A stretch of 64,000 nucleotides of DNA, from assembly GCF_900218035.1 (NCBI RefSeq), contig NZ_OBMR01000008.1:124001-188000 (forward strand), in the 5' to 3' direction. Shown in pieces: positions 52,563-61,514 of the stretch (positions within the stretch are counted from its first letter, which is position 1; each line of letters starts with the position of its first letter). The DNA is from Pseudobutyrivibrio ruminis DSM 9787 (GTDB lineage Bacteria > Bacillota > Clostridia > Lachnospirales > Lachnospiraceae). Position numbers and translations under genes: made by a program. The notes under the pieces were generated by a model that had not been told where the DNA came from, did not search any database, and saw only the letters and a list, made by a program, of their open reading frames with translations.

Positions 52563-55500
52563 ATGTTAAAAGAGGGGATTAGTAAGGTGCTTCAGGCTAT
52601 CCTGGCTCACAAGGTAAAAACGGCGCTGATTGCATCTGGAACCACGGCAGCTATTGCGGTTGCTGCAGTGGTAATGACGAATCATCCTATGGAAATTAAG
52701 GATGAGATAATAGCCTTAGGAGGCGGATGGCCGGATTCATTTTTTTCAGACGAATACGTAGAGCCTGAATTTGTGGATGATCCAAGCAGAACAAACAATG
52801 CCTTTAATGTAGCAGACTTTGGTGAGCAGGGAAATAACGGCTGGTTTTATAGATATGGTTCAGCTTTGGATCCTGTAAAGTCTAGAAGACTTGAGTCTTA
52901 TGATGGAGAAAAGTATTTTCAGCTTGGAAAAACAGGTATGGAAATAAAATCAAACTTCATCCACACTGCCGAAGGAACGGCGCCAATTCTTGAGTGGCGA
53001 GCTGCAGATACAGGTAAAGTAAATGTACAGCTGACTTACGTAAAGAATGCCAACAAGGACAAGAATCCTTCTTATCCAGATGGTGTCACACTTTATGTGT
53101 ACAAGGGCGATGAAGCAATCGGCAGATACGAAGTAGATGTAAGCACAGATAAGGAAGAGGTTGTAGAGGAAACAATCAAGGATTTATCTGTGGAGGAATT
53201 GGAGAGCCTATACTTTATCGTTGCCCCAAACATGAACAATGCATTTGATGGTGGTTCGCTTTATGTTGCTATCAACGATGTAAACTCTAAAGGGCCAACT
53301 GCTTCGGTAGATACCACAAGAGAGAATAATAATGCAAACTCTCAGGAGGATTTTGGAAAGCAGGGAAATAATGGTTGGACGTATCTTTACGGCAAAAGTG
53401 TAAAGGATGCCAAGCTTGTATCCACAGAAAAAGATGGAGCATACATGAATGTTACATCTCCAAATCTTACAATTAGCCAGTATTTCATCCATCCAGCTAT
53501 AAATGACGAGGCTATGCTTTGCTGGCAGCCAGCAGTGGATGGAAAGATTGAGGTCAGAGGAAAGTACACCAAGTTTGAGCAAAACGATGGTGATCCAACA
53601 TGGCCAGATGGTGTAGTTGTATCTGTATACAAGAATGGTGAAAAGCTATTCAATAAGAAGGTGGCTGCTCCAGCTAAGGGAGAAAACAGCATTTCCTTTA
53701 GAGAGCAGGACTTAGAAGTAACAACAAAAGATAAGCTATATTTTGTGGTTGATGCAGGAATCAACTCATCATATGACGGCGGATGCTTCGATATTAATAT
53801 CATTGATAGAACAGGAGCAACTACAGAAGCAGATGTTCAGATAGATGAATCGGAGACAAGACAGAACTTTGCAGATGTAAAATATGATTTCGGCGAGCAG
53901 GGCAAAAACGGATGGTTCTATCAGGATGGATTTGGTGATGAGCCAACTGGTTCATATAACATGCAAAACTTCGAAACTGAAGAAGATAGATATTTTGATA
54001 GCAGCTATTTGGAAATTAAGCGTGATTTTGTGAACACAGGAAAGGGCAAATCTGCAGTAATTAAGTGGAAGGTTGCCCAGACTGGTGATATCAAAATCGA
54101 TGCATCTTATACAAAGTTCAAAAACGAAGATAAGAATCCAAGCTGGCCTGATGGTACTAGAGTAACCATCTATCACAATGATGAAGTTTTAGTTCAGGAA
54201 GAGTTTGAAGCTGACACTAAAAAAGAGATTACAAAGTCATTGAACGTAGAAAAAGTGTCTGTTAAAAAAGACGACTTCATCACAATGGTCGTAAATGGTA
54301 AGGACAACAACGCCTATGATGGAGGAAGCTATGAGTTTTCAATAAAGGGATTATCACCTCTTACAGGTAAGACTCATAAGGATGTTACTTCCACAGGCGG
54401 TTCTAGAACAAATAACGCTTCAATGCAGGAAGACTTCGGAAAGCAGGGAAGCAATGGTTGGGTATTCCAGTCAGGATATTATCTTGACCCTGATTTTGCG
54501 GTAAATGTTGAGACTTACAAAGAAAATGATAAGTACACAACTAACGACGGAATTGAAATAAAGAGAGACTACATCATGCCAGCCAATAAAGGCAGATCAG
54601 CAAATGTAAAATGGGTTGCAGCTCAGACTGGTCCAGTAGATATTTCATTGACCTATACAAAGCTGAAAAATGAGGATGCAAATCCTGATTGGCCAGATGG
54701 TGTAACAGTATATCTCAAGAAGAACAACGAAATCCTTAAACAGCAGGATTTTGCACCTCTTACAGATAGAGAAGTAACAAAGGATTTGTCAGTAGAAGGT
54801 GTAAATGTAAAAGCAGGAGATTGCCTGACACTTATGGTAGATGGCAAGGAAAATACAGCCTATGACGGTGGTAATTTCACATTTGTAATCGAAGATGCAG
54901 ATTTAAAAACTGTTGATATGGTAAATAACAGTGGTAGCAATTATGCAAATCTTGCACTTGATTTTGGTGAGCAGGGCAACAATGGTTGGTACTACTGGGA
55001 AGGTAAGAGTGTAGATAAGGCAGAGGTTCTTCGTCAGAAGACAGAGGATGGTACTGGTTATACTTCTAGAAAGCTTAAAGGCTTAGAGGTTAAGAAGGAT
55101 TTTGTTCAGCCTCGACTCAATGCCCATGCAATGTACAAGTGGGTTGTAGCGGTAGATGGTGAAATTGATATAACTGGAGCCTATGTGAAGTTTGGTCACG
55201 AGGACCCTAATGCAACCTGGCCAGATGGAACAACAGTTACTGTATACAGAAATGGCAAAGATATTTTTGATGAAACATGTTCTTGTCCACGAGGAGAGGA
55301 CCGAAGTAACAAGATTGATATCAATATTTCAAAGTTAAGTGTTAAAGCTGGAGAAGTCATCACTTTTGACATTGGTTGCAATAAGAATAATGCATGGGAT
55401 GGCGGTCGCCTTGAAATTGATATTGAAGACGCCAATGCAACAAAGGTTGGTGTTGGTAATAAAGAGAGAACAAACAATACTGTTCTTGGTGCTATCGACT

Positions 55501-57071
55501 CTATTGAACAGGGTACAGATGGATGGTGGTTCTTAGACGGAACATCTCTGAAAGATGCAAAGGTTCTTCATTACATGAATGATGATAAAACTGCTTATCT
55601 TTCAGGTAAAAATGAAGGTCTTGAAATAAAGAAGGACTACGTTCATCCAGGTAAAAATGGAGCAGCTATTTATCAATGGGTAGCTTATTCAGATGGCAAA
55701 ATTGATATTTTAGGAGATTATGTAAAGTTTGGTCAGAATGATTCAAATCCAAGCTATCCAGATGGTACAAAGATTCAAATCTACATAAATGATAAGCTTT
55801 TAACTGAGCAGGATGTTGCAGTATTTGCAGGTGATGGAAATGATAACAAAATCGATTTCATGTTCACTAAGCAGGATATTCACAGAGGCGATAAAGTATC
55901 ATTTTTAATCTCAGCAAAGGGAAATAATGCATATGATGCTGGAAAGCTTTCGGTAAGTATATACGAAGCAAATTCAGAGTCAACTGGCAGAACAAATAAT
56001 ACAAATCTTAAGAATGCATTTGGCGAGCAGGGCTCAGATGGATGGTATTATGGAATGTGCGATTGGGATGGCAAGAACTTTGAATTGCTTGAAATGGACA
56101 CAGAAAACAACAGATACTACAACAATGGTAAGCCAGAGCTTAAGGCAGATTTTGTTGAACCAGGAAATGGTAAGAACGCTGCATACAAATGGGTTTCAGG
56201 TGAAACAGGAAAGATTAAGGTAACAGGAAAATACACTAAGTTTGTTAGTAGCAATGATCCTGCAGCAGATGGCGTAGTTATCAGAATCTTTATCAACGGA
56301 GATGAAAAGAAGTTTATTGGTGTTCAAGGCAATTTCTCAAGTGAAGTAACTAGGGATATCAATGAAGAATATGTTGTTCACGAAGGAGATGAAATCGTAT
56401 TTGCGGTAAACCCTGAGGGCAACGATAGTTATGACGGTGGACGCCTTGAAATCAAGATTTCTGATGGAACAGGAAATGATGATGAACCAGAGACTCCGGA
56501 CACTCCAGATGATCCTGATGAGCCAGAAAATCCAGGTGAAAACACAGACCCAGAGCCATCAGATGAACCTGAAACAGATGGCAGAACAAATAATACTAAT
56601 CTTGCATCTGCATTTGGTGAGCAGGGCTCTGATGGATGGTATTATGGAATGTGCGATTGGGATGGAGCAAACTTTAGCGAGTTAGGCTATGATTCAGGGG
56701 CAAACAGATACTTTAACGATGGTAAGCCAGAGCTTAAGTCGGATTTTGTTGAACCAGGAAACGGCAGAAATGCAGCTTACAAATGGGTAGTAGCACAAGA
56801 TGGAACAATCAATATTTCTGGAAGCTATGTGAAGTTTGCAAATAATGAAGATGAAAATGCTACAGGAACTTGCATGAGAATCAGAGTAAACGGACAGGAG
56901 ATATACTTTGAAAATCAAACAGCTGGAAACTTTGATTCAGAAAGAGAAGCCACATTCGATAAAACAATAGATGTAAAGAAGGGCGATGTAATACTATTTG
57001 CCATAGATCCAGAAGGCAACGATGCCTGGGATGGAGGTAGATTAGTGGTAAATATCAAATCAGTTGATTGA
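52563..57071 (+). CDS. Giant membrane-anchored protein of eight tandem ~175-residue modules
   Basis: A 1502-residue protein I cannot assign to a family. Residues about 19-40 form one N-terminal membrane helix with a cytoplasmic start, so the rest is extracytoplasmic. From residue 76 it consists of eight repeats starting at 76, 253, 433, 615, 791, 969, 1143 and 1341. Each opens R-x-N-N...F-G-x-Q-G-x-N/D-G-W, has a middle strand (WPDGVTVYxxxNxE type) and closes N-x-x-x-D-G-G. A Pro/Glu/Asp linker precedes repeat 8. No catalytic motif, LPXTG signal or S-layer domain is seen. Cotranscription with a GH32-clan lipoprotein suggests carbohydrate binding or cell-surface capture of fructan; this is inference. 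Confidence 0.75.
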   Translation: MLKEGISKVLQAILAHKVKTALIASGTTAAIAVAAVVMTNHPMEIKDEIIALGGGWPDSFFSDEYVEPEFVDDPSRTNNAFNVADFGEQGNNGWFYRYGSALDPVKSRRLESYDGEKYFQLGKTGMEIKSNFIHTAEGTAPILEWRAADTGKVNVQLTYVKNANKDKNPSYPDGVTLYVYKGDEAIGRYEVDVSTDKEEVVEETIKDLSVEELESLYFIVAPNMNNAFDGGSLYVAINDVNSKGPTASVDTTRENNNANSQEDFGKQGNNGWTYLYGKSVKDAKLVSTEKDGAYMNVTSPNLTISQYFIHPAINDEAMLCWQPAVDGKIEVRGKYTKFEQNDGDPTWPDGVVVSVYKNGEKLFNKKVAAPAKGENSISFREQDLEVTTKDKLYFVVDAGINSSYDGGCFDINIIDRTGATTEADVQIDESETRQNFADVKYDFGEQGKNGWFYQDGFGDEPTGSYNMQNFETEEDRYFDSSYLEIKRDFVNTGKGKSAVIKWKVAQTGDIKIDASYTKFKNEDKNPSWPDGTRVTIYHNDEVLVQEEFEADTKKEITKSLNVEKVSVKKDDFITMVVNGKDNNAYDGGSYEFSIKGLSPLTGKTHKDVTSTGGSRTNNASMQEDFGKQGSNGWVFQSGYYLDPDFAVNVETYKENDKYTTNDGIEIKRDYIMPANKGRSANVKWVAAQTGPVDISLTYTKLKNEDANPDWPDGVTVYLKKNNEILKQQDFAPLTDREVTKDLSVEGVNVKAGDCLTLMVDGKENTAYDGGNFTFVIEDADLKTVDMVNNSGSNYANLALDFGEQGNNGWYYWEGKSVDKAEVLRQKTEDGTGYTSRKLKGLEVKKDFVQPRLNAHAMYKWVVAVDGEIDITGAYVKFGHEDPNATWPDGTTVTVYRNGKDIFDETCSCPRGEDRSNKIDINISKLSVKAGEVITFDIGCNKNNAWDGGRLEIDIEDANATKVGVGNKERTNNTVLGAIDSIEQGTDGWWFLDGTSLKDAKVLHYMNDDKTAYLSGKNEGLEIKKDYVHPGKNGAAIYQWVAYSDGKIDILGDYVKFGQNDSNPSYPDGTKIQIYINDKLLTEQDVAVFAGDGNDNKIDFMFTKQDIHRGDKVSFLISAKGNNAYDAGKLSVSIYEANSESTGRTNNTNLKNAFGEQGSDGWYYGMCDWDGKNFELLEMDTENNRYYNNGKPELKADFVEPGNGKNAAYKWVSGETGKIKVTGKYTKFVSSNDPAADGVVIRIFINGDEKKFIGVQGNFSSEVTRDINEEYVVHEGDEIVFAVNPEGNDSYDGGRLEIKISDGTGNDDEPETPDTPDDPDEPENPGENTDPEPSDEPETDGRTNNTNLASAFGEQGSDGWYYGMCDWDGANFSELGYDSGANRYFNDGKPELKSDFVEPGNGRNAAYKWVVAQDGTINISGSYVKFANNEDENATGTCMRIRVNGQEIYFENQTAGNFDSEREATFDKTIDVKKGDVILFAIDPEGNDAWDGGRLVVNIKSVD
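52788..57068 (+). repeat. Eight tandem coding repeats of about 520-540 bases
   Basis: Repeat starts are at 52788, 53319, 53859, 54405, 54933, 55467, 55989 and 56583. Repeats 7 and 8 share a nearly identical 30-residue opening down to DNA level (QGSDGWYYGMCDWDG), pointing to a recent duplication; the others have diverged. Repeat 5 has GSNYAN instead of R-x-N-N at the start. Confidence 0.9.
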
Positions 57072-57677
57072 TAACAGGTAATCGGAAACCTCTGGGGAAA
57101 CCTCCTCAGAGGCGACGATGCCAACATAAAGATGTTCAGAAAAACCTGCTTGAACAAATATATTAGAGTAAGATAAATCGATGGCATATGGAACACAGCT
57201 TTCATCCTCTACGTAATAGTTCTCTAATTGATTTGCAAGGGCAGGATTTTTTGACTCTAAATAATCCTTTGGATTTGTAAGATATCCAGCGTTATTAGCC
57301 ATTTCGATGCCGTAGCTATCAGCAACAATGATATCAAGCTTGCCAGCACTAATGGCAGACATGAGCTTCATAGAAGATGCATAGGCATACTCTAAATTGT
57401 CACTTGCTGGATCTTCAGTGATAAGTAGATTTGTATAGTTGGAAATGTTAAGACCCGATTCTTCATCGATAGATTTTAGCATGCTATCATCGGTGGCAAT
57501 ATTTACATAGGCCACATATAAATCTATGTCATGATTTTTATGAATAGTTCTTATGATAGAAAAAAGAATACAAATAATAGCTGCAGTGACTATTATGTGG
57601 ATTTTGTAGTAATCCATGATGTACTGCAGCTTTTGTTTTTTGTTTAATTGTGAAAATGTATTAGTTCTGTTCTTCAT
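57060..57677 (-). CDS. Single-span membrane protein of unknown function, partner of DUF624
   Basis: A 205-residue protein with a basic cytoplasmic N-terminus, one membrane helix at about 30-47 and an extracytoplasmic domain of about 150 residues. The domain has alternating strands and helices (MKLMSAISAGKLDIIVADSY, YAIDLSYSNIFVQAG) and resembles half of a solute-binding fold; no family is recognised. It overlaps the DUF624 gene by 17 bases and its stop overlaps the repeat-protein gene on the other strand by 12 bases. Possibly a component sensing or modulating the sugar importer. Confidence 0.6.
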   Translation of the reverse strand: MKNRTNTFSQLNKKQKLQYIMDYYKIHIIVTAAIICILFSIIRTIHKNHDIDLYVAYVNIATDDSMLKSIDEESGLNISNYTNLLITEDPASDNLEYAYASSMKLMSAISAGKLDIIVADSYGIEMANNAGYLTNPKDYLESKNPALANQLENYYVEDESCVPYAIDLSYSNIFVQAGFSEHLYVGIVASEEVSPEVSDYLLSIN

Positions 57678-58299
57678 AGTTCTCAGTGCTTTGTAGCTCG
57701 CATTGAATCAAAATATTTTTCATTAGCATGGAATTAATAAGTGCACATGTGCCAACCCCCAGGATGATACATGGTGTGCAAACGTAATATACGATGTATC
57801 CCATAATAAGAAATACGCCAAACATTATGACGGTGCAAAAAATAAAACGCATACCAAGCATAATGGAGTTCTTGAAAAGATTAGCTATCGTATTTTCGAA
57901 GTGGGCATGTAAAGGATAAATCCAAAGCAATATTATCGTATATGCGATAGAAGCTATGATAAGTACAGCACTGATTAATGTCCAAAGCTTTGATGTAAAA
58001 CAAAGATGATAAAGGATGTATCCGTCTGTGACGATGACACAGCCTAATAAGGTCATAATCAATCCGATAATAGTGCTTTTCTTAAAATCGTCCTTAAAAG
58101 CTTTAAAGAAAGCCTTGGTAATATAGCCTTCTTCATCTTTTACTATCTTTTGACAGCAGTAGTACAAAGCTGTTGTAGATGCTCCGCTTGTGACAATTGG
58201 TATACAGCAAATAAACCAAAGTATGTTTAGCCAAACGCTGTAGACAATCTTGGTAAGAAAGGTCAGAACCGGACCATCGTAATTAAGTAAATTTCTCAT
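57661..58299 (-). CDS. DUF624 membrane protein (YesL family)
   Basis: A 212-residue protein with four to five membrane helices. It opens with LVLTKIVYS-type text here as VLTFLTKIVYSVWLNILWFI, then CCIPIVTSGASTTALYYCCQ, a family hallmark of YesL, and FFKAFKDDFKKSTIIGLI. YesL proteins occur beside LplB/YtcP-type sugar importers in Firmicutes; their role is not established. It follows the LacI gene after 15 bases. Confidence 0.88.
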   Translation of the reverse strand: MRNLLNYDGPVLTFLTKIVYSVWLNILWFICCIPIVTSGASTTALYYCCQKIVKDEEGYITKAFFKAFKDDFKKSTIIGLIMTLLGCVIVTDGYILYHLCFTSKLWTLISAVLIIASIAYTIILLWIYPLHAHFENTIANLFKNSIMLGMRFIFCTVIMFGVFLIMGYIVYYVCTPCIILGVGTCALINSMLMKNILIQCELQSTENYEEQN

Positions 58300-58314
58300 A
58301 AAATCTCCTACTAA

Positions 58315-59370
58315 TTAATCCCTAGTAGATTCTCTATAAATAAGGTTTGTCTCGGTATAAACAGTGCGATAGTTTAAATCAGGCTGTTCGATACGAGATA
58401 CCAAAAGATTGGCAGCAGTAAAGCCCATAATCTGTGAGTGAATGTGACAGGTGGTTAAGGCTGGTGTCATAACCTTTGATTCTGCTGAATCATCGAAGCC
58501 TGCAACCATAACATCCTTTGGATATGAAAGACCCATAACCTTGAGGCAGTTGATTATGTCTATTGCAATGAAATCGTTGGCACAGATAAGCAATTCTGGA
58601 AGCTCATCAAGTGCTGAAATGACTTTAAATAGATAGGCAAAATATTCTGGGCCATGTGGATGAATATCTGTAAGACAGAACTTTTCATCTATTGGAAGTC
58701 CATTTAAATACATTGCATTTCTAAAAGCCATATATCGTTCAAAGAAAGAGCGGCAGTGATTAGCCTGGCCAACGAAACCAATCTTTTTAACACCGCGTTC
58801 TTTCATATTAGAAATCAAGTTAAAGAAGCCCGCTGAATTATCCATCATAAGCACATCTGCTTCAAGCTGATTGCTGTAGCTTTCAACTGGTGCATCCACA
58901 AATAGCATTGGGATGCCAAGGCTACAAAGCATTTCACAGTACTTCTGATTGAACATTTCTACACATATGATGCCCTTTGTGCGCTCTCTGTTAAAGCTGG
59001 CTGGTAAAACCATATCAGCAATATTGGCAGGAGTAACACGATGCATCAACATGCTATATCCCAAATCTGTAATTTCATGCTGGAATTTGTCTAACATAGT
59101 AGAAGCGAAATGGGAGTTATCCAAAAAGCTTCCTGTAAAAAGAGCAATTTCACCAGTGTGCTCTGGTTTCTTTACTATGCTTCCTCCGAAGATATCGGAA
59201 ACTGAATTTGCGTATGAAAACTGTTTGTACCCCATTTCAACAGCTTTCGCTAATACCTTTTCGCGTGTGGCATCAGCAAGGATGCCGGTGTTATTGATTG
59301 CCTTTGATACGGTGTTTCTTGAAACACCAAGAGCATCGGCAATATCTTGAATTGTTACTTTGTTTGCCAT
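58315..59370 (-). CDS. LacI-family transcriptional regulator (fructan locus, copy 2)
   Basis: A 351-residue repressor. Helix-turn-helix VTIQDIADALGVSRNTVSKA with INNTGILADATR, then a sugar-binding domain with GIICVEMFNQKYCEMLCSLG and VMVAGFDDSAESKVMTPALT. It is a close paralogue of the regulator at 49771-50826, with which it shares the recognition-helix sequence. It heads an operon with DUF624 and the 205-residue protein, divergent from the importer genes. GTGCAAACGCAC before the importer is its likely operator. Confidence 0.94.
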   Translation of the reverse strand: MANKVTIQDIADALGVSRNTVSKAINNTGILADATREKVLAKAVEMGYKQFSYANSVSDIFGGSIVKKPEHTGEIALFTGSFLDNSHFASTMLDKFQHEITDLGYSMLMHRVTPANIADMVLPASFNRERTKGIICVEMFNQKYCEMLCSLGIPMLFVDAPVESYSNQLEADVLMMDNSAGFFNLISNMKERGVKKIGFVGQANHCRSFFERYMAFRNAMYLNGLPIDEKFCLTDIHPHGPEYFAYLFKVISALDELPELLICANDFIAIDIINCLKVMGLSYPKDVMVAGFDDSAESKVMTPALTTCHIHSQIMGFTAANLLVSRIEQPDLNYRTVYTETNLIYRESTRD

Positions 59371-59390
59371 TATATTCTCCTATTTATTTA

Positions 59391-59564
59391 ATGTAAAAAT
59401 CCGCTGTAGGATTTATTGTCTAAATCCGTTGATAAAATTATAAAATGTAAAAATATATTTGTCAAATGTAAAAATTAAGATGGTTCATTTTTACAAAAAG
59501 AAAAGTAGAGTATTGTGATAATGTTACAAATAAACAAAATCGCATTGACACAAATGTAAAAAAT
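59391..59564. repeat. Five copies of ATGTAAAAAT in the divergent LacI-importer region
   Basis: ATGTAAAAAT occurs at 59391, 59445 and 59466, with one more base as ATGTAAAAAAT at 59554, and inverted within CATTTTTACA at 59486-59495. Four direct and one inverted copy in 175 bases exceed what I would expect even in AT-rich DNA. They may be sites for a second regulator or part of a bent promoter. Confidence 0.5.
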
Positions 59565-59601
59565 GGTATAGTAAATTCATACACAAGTTGTGCAAACGCA
59601 C
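59545..59601 (+). promoter_or_regulatory. Importer operon promoter with LacI operator GTGCAAACGCAC
   Basis: TTGACA (59545-59550) and TATAGT (59567-59572) are 16 bases apart. GTGCAAACGCAC lies at 59590-59601, just past the expected start site at about 59580, and differs by one base from the site at 51030-51041. A repressor bound here would block elongation. AGGAGGA precedes the permease ATG. Confidence 0.75.
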
Positions 59602-59633
59602 ACAAATGTTTTGGGTGTATATGAGGAGGATAA

Positions 59634-60545
59634 ATGGAAAAGGAAGGCAAATTTCACAATACGATTACGTATGTGACACATCATTGGAGACTATATGTTT
59701 TCTTCTTGGGACCAGCGCTTTTACTTACAATCATTTTTAAGTATTTGCCAATGGGTGGTATTTTGATTGCATTTGAAAAGTACAGTCCTTTCAAAGGCTT
59801 CTTCGGAAGTGAATGGGTTGGGTTTGAATATTTTCAGCAGTTCCTATCATCCCCAGATTTCATGTCATATCTGGTTAATACATTAAAGCTTAGTGTATTT
59901 GGATTGTTATGGGGCTTCCCAGTTCCAATCATTCTTGCACTTCTTCTTAATAGAATTGAGAGCAGCAAGATCAAACAAAAAATTCAGCTTGTTTTATACA
60001 TGCCAAACTTCATATCAGTAATTGTACTTTGCGGTATGGTAAGAATTCTTCTTTCAGTAACAGGACCAGTTAATATGTTGTTCCACACAACAATCAACTT
60101 CCTTACACTTCCAGAAGCATTCAGACCTATCTACATTATAAGTGGTATTTGGCAGGGTGCTGGTTGGGCGTCAATCATGTACACTGCATCACTTGCAAAT
60201 GCAAGTCAGGAATTAAAGGAAGCAGCTCAGATTGATGGAGCAAACATCTTCCAGCAGATTAAGGCAGTTGAATGGCCTGCCATTAAAGATATGGTAATCA
60301 TCCAGTTCATTTTACAGGCTGGTAACATAATGAGCATTGGTTTTGAAAAGGCATATGCTTTACAGACAGACTTGAACTTAGGTGCTTCAGAAATCATTGC
60401 TACTTACGTATACAAAAAAGGTTTGTTGGATGGAAACTACAGTTATTCAACAGCGGTTGGTTTGTTCAATACAGTCATCAACTTAATCCTACTTTTATCA
60501 GTAAACAAAGTTGTTGAGAAAATGAACGACGGCCAGGGCCTGTAA
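59634..60545 (+). CDS. Sugar ABC transporter permease, LplB type
   Basis: A 303-residue CUT1 permease of the LplB group, which starts with HHWRLYVFFLGPALLLTIIF and KYLPMGGILIAFEKYSPFKG. Six membrane helices and the EAA loop ELKEAAQIDGANIFQQIKAV are visible; MSIGFEKAYALQTDLNL is typical of LplB. It begins a permease-permease-binding protein-GH32 operon. No ATPase is encoded. Confidence 0.93.
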   Translation: MEKEGKFHNTITYVTHHWRLYVFFLGPALLLTIIFKYLPMGGILIAFEKYSPFKGFFGSEWVGFEYFQQFLSSPDFMSYLVNTLKLSVFGLLWGFPVPIILALLLNRIESSKIKQKIQLVLYMPNFISVIVLCGMVRILLSVTGPVNMLFHTTINFLTLPEAFRPIYIISGIWQGAGWASIMYTASLANASQELKEAAQIDGANIFQQIKAVEWPAIKDMVIIQFILQAGNIMSIGFEKAYALQTDLNLGASEIIATYVYKKGLLDGNYSYSTAVGLFNTVINLILLLSVNKVVEKMNDGQGL

Positions 60546-60558
60546 TTGGGAGGATACG

Positions 60559-61470
60559 ATGGAGAATAAGAAAAAGAAGAAAAGTACATTTGCCAAGTAT
60601 TCAGCTGGAGATAAAACATTCTTATTAGTTGGATATGTACTTTTAGGATTATTTGTATTGGCCATAATCGTGCCAATGGTTTACATAGTAATTGCTTCAT
60701 TTATGGATCCAATTACATTGCAAAACCAAGGAATCACATTTGACTTAGATAAATGGACATTAACAGCATATGAAAGAGTTATTTCCAATTCACAGATTTG
60801 GGTAGGCTTTAGAAATGCCGTAATTTATTCGTTGTTGTTTACCTTCCTTTCAGTCGCCATAACAATGCTATGTGCCTACCCAATGTCATTGGATGACTTT
60901 AAAGGGAAAAAGATTTTCAACGTTATCTTTATGATAACAATGTTTTTCGGCGGTGGATTGATTCCTACATATTTGTTAATCAGCAATCTTGGTCTTCTTG
61001 ATAGCATGTGGGCAGTAATTCTTCCAGGAGCTTTCTCAGTATGGAACATGATTATTGCACGTACATATTATAAAGGAATTCCAGGAGAGCTTAGAGAAGC
61101 AGCAGAAGTTGATGGAGCAAATGAGCTTACATTATTCTTCAAGATTCTACTTCCAGTATGTACACCAGTTATTGCGGTGCTTTGCTTATGGCAGTTCGTC
61201 GGAATGTGGAACAGCTACTTCGATGCAATGATTTATTTAAACACAGCTTCAAAGCAGCCATTACAGTTGGTGCTTAGAGCTATTCTGATTCAGAATCAGC
61301 CAGATGCAGGAATGATTGCAGATATGCAGTCAACAGCAGAAAGAGCAAGACTTGCAGAGTTATTAAAATACTCAACAATCATTATTTCAAGCTTGCCACT
61401 TTTAGTTATGTATCCATTCTTCCAGAAGTATTTCGATGCTGGAATTATGGTTGGTTCAGTTAAGGGATAA
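60559..61470 (+). CDS. Sugar ABC transporter permease, YtcP/LplC type
   Basis: A 303-residue CUT1 permease with six membrane helices. The EAA loop is ELREAAEVDGANELTLFFKI followed by LLPVCTPVIAVLCL. The ending YPFFQKYFDAGIMVGSVKG is diagnostic of the YtcP/LplC group. It lies 13 bases after the LplB-type gene and has GGGAGGA upstream. Confidence 0.93.
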   Translation: MENKKKKKSTFAKYSAGDKTFLLVGYVLLGLFVLAIIVPMVYIVIASFMDPITLQNQGITFDLDKWTLTAYERVISNSQIWVGFRNAVIYSLLFTFLSVAITMLCAYPMSLDDFKGKKIFNVIFMITMFFGGGLIPTYLLISNLGLLDSMWAVILPGAFSVWNMIIARTYYKGIPGELREAAEVDGANELTLFFKILLPVCTPVIAVLCLWQFVGMWNSYFDAMIYLNTASKQPLQLVLRAILIQNQPDAGMIADMQSTAERARLAELLKYSTIIISSLPLLVMYPFFQKYFDAGIMVGSVKG

Positions 61471-61514
61471 ATAGTAGCGTGTAGCTATTATATATATTAA
61501 ATGGAGGAGATAAA

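Noticed and set aside
52788-57068. Eight tandem modules as a polyketide, Ig-like adhesin or S-layer protein
   Set aside because: I see no S-layer homology motif, LPXTG or Ig/fibronectin signature, and the modules share no motif with modular synthases; carbohydrate locus context fits better.
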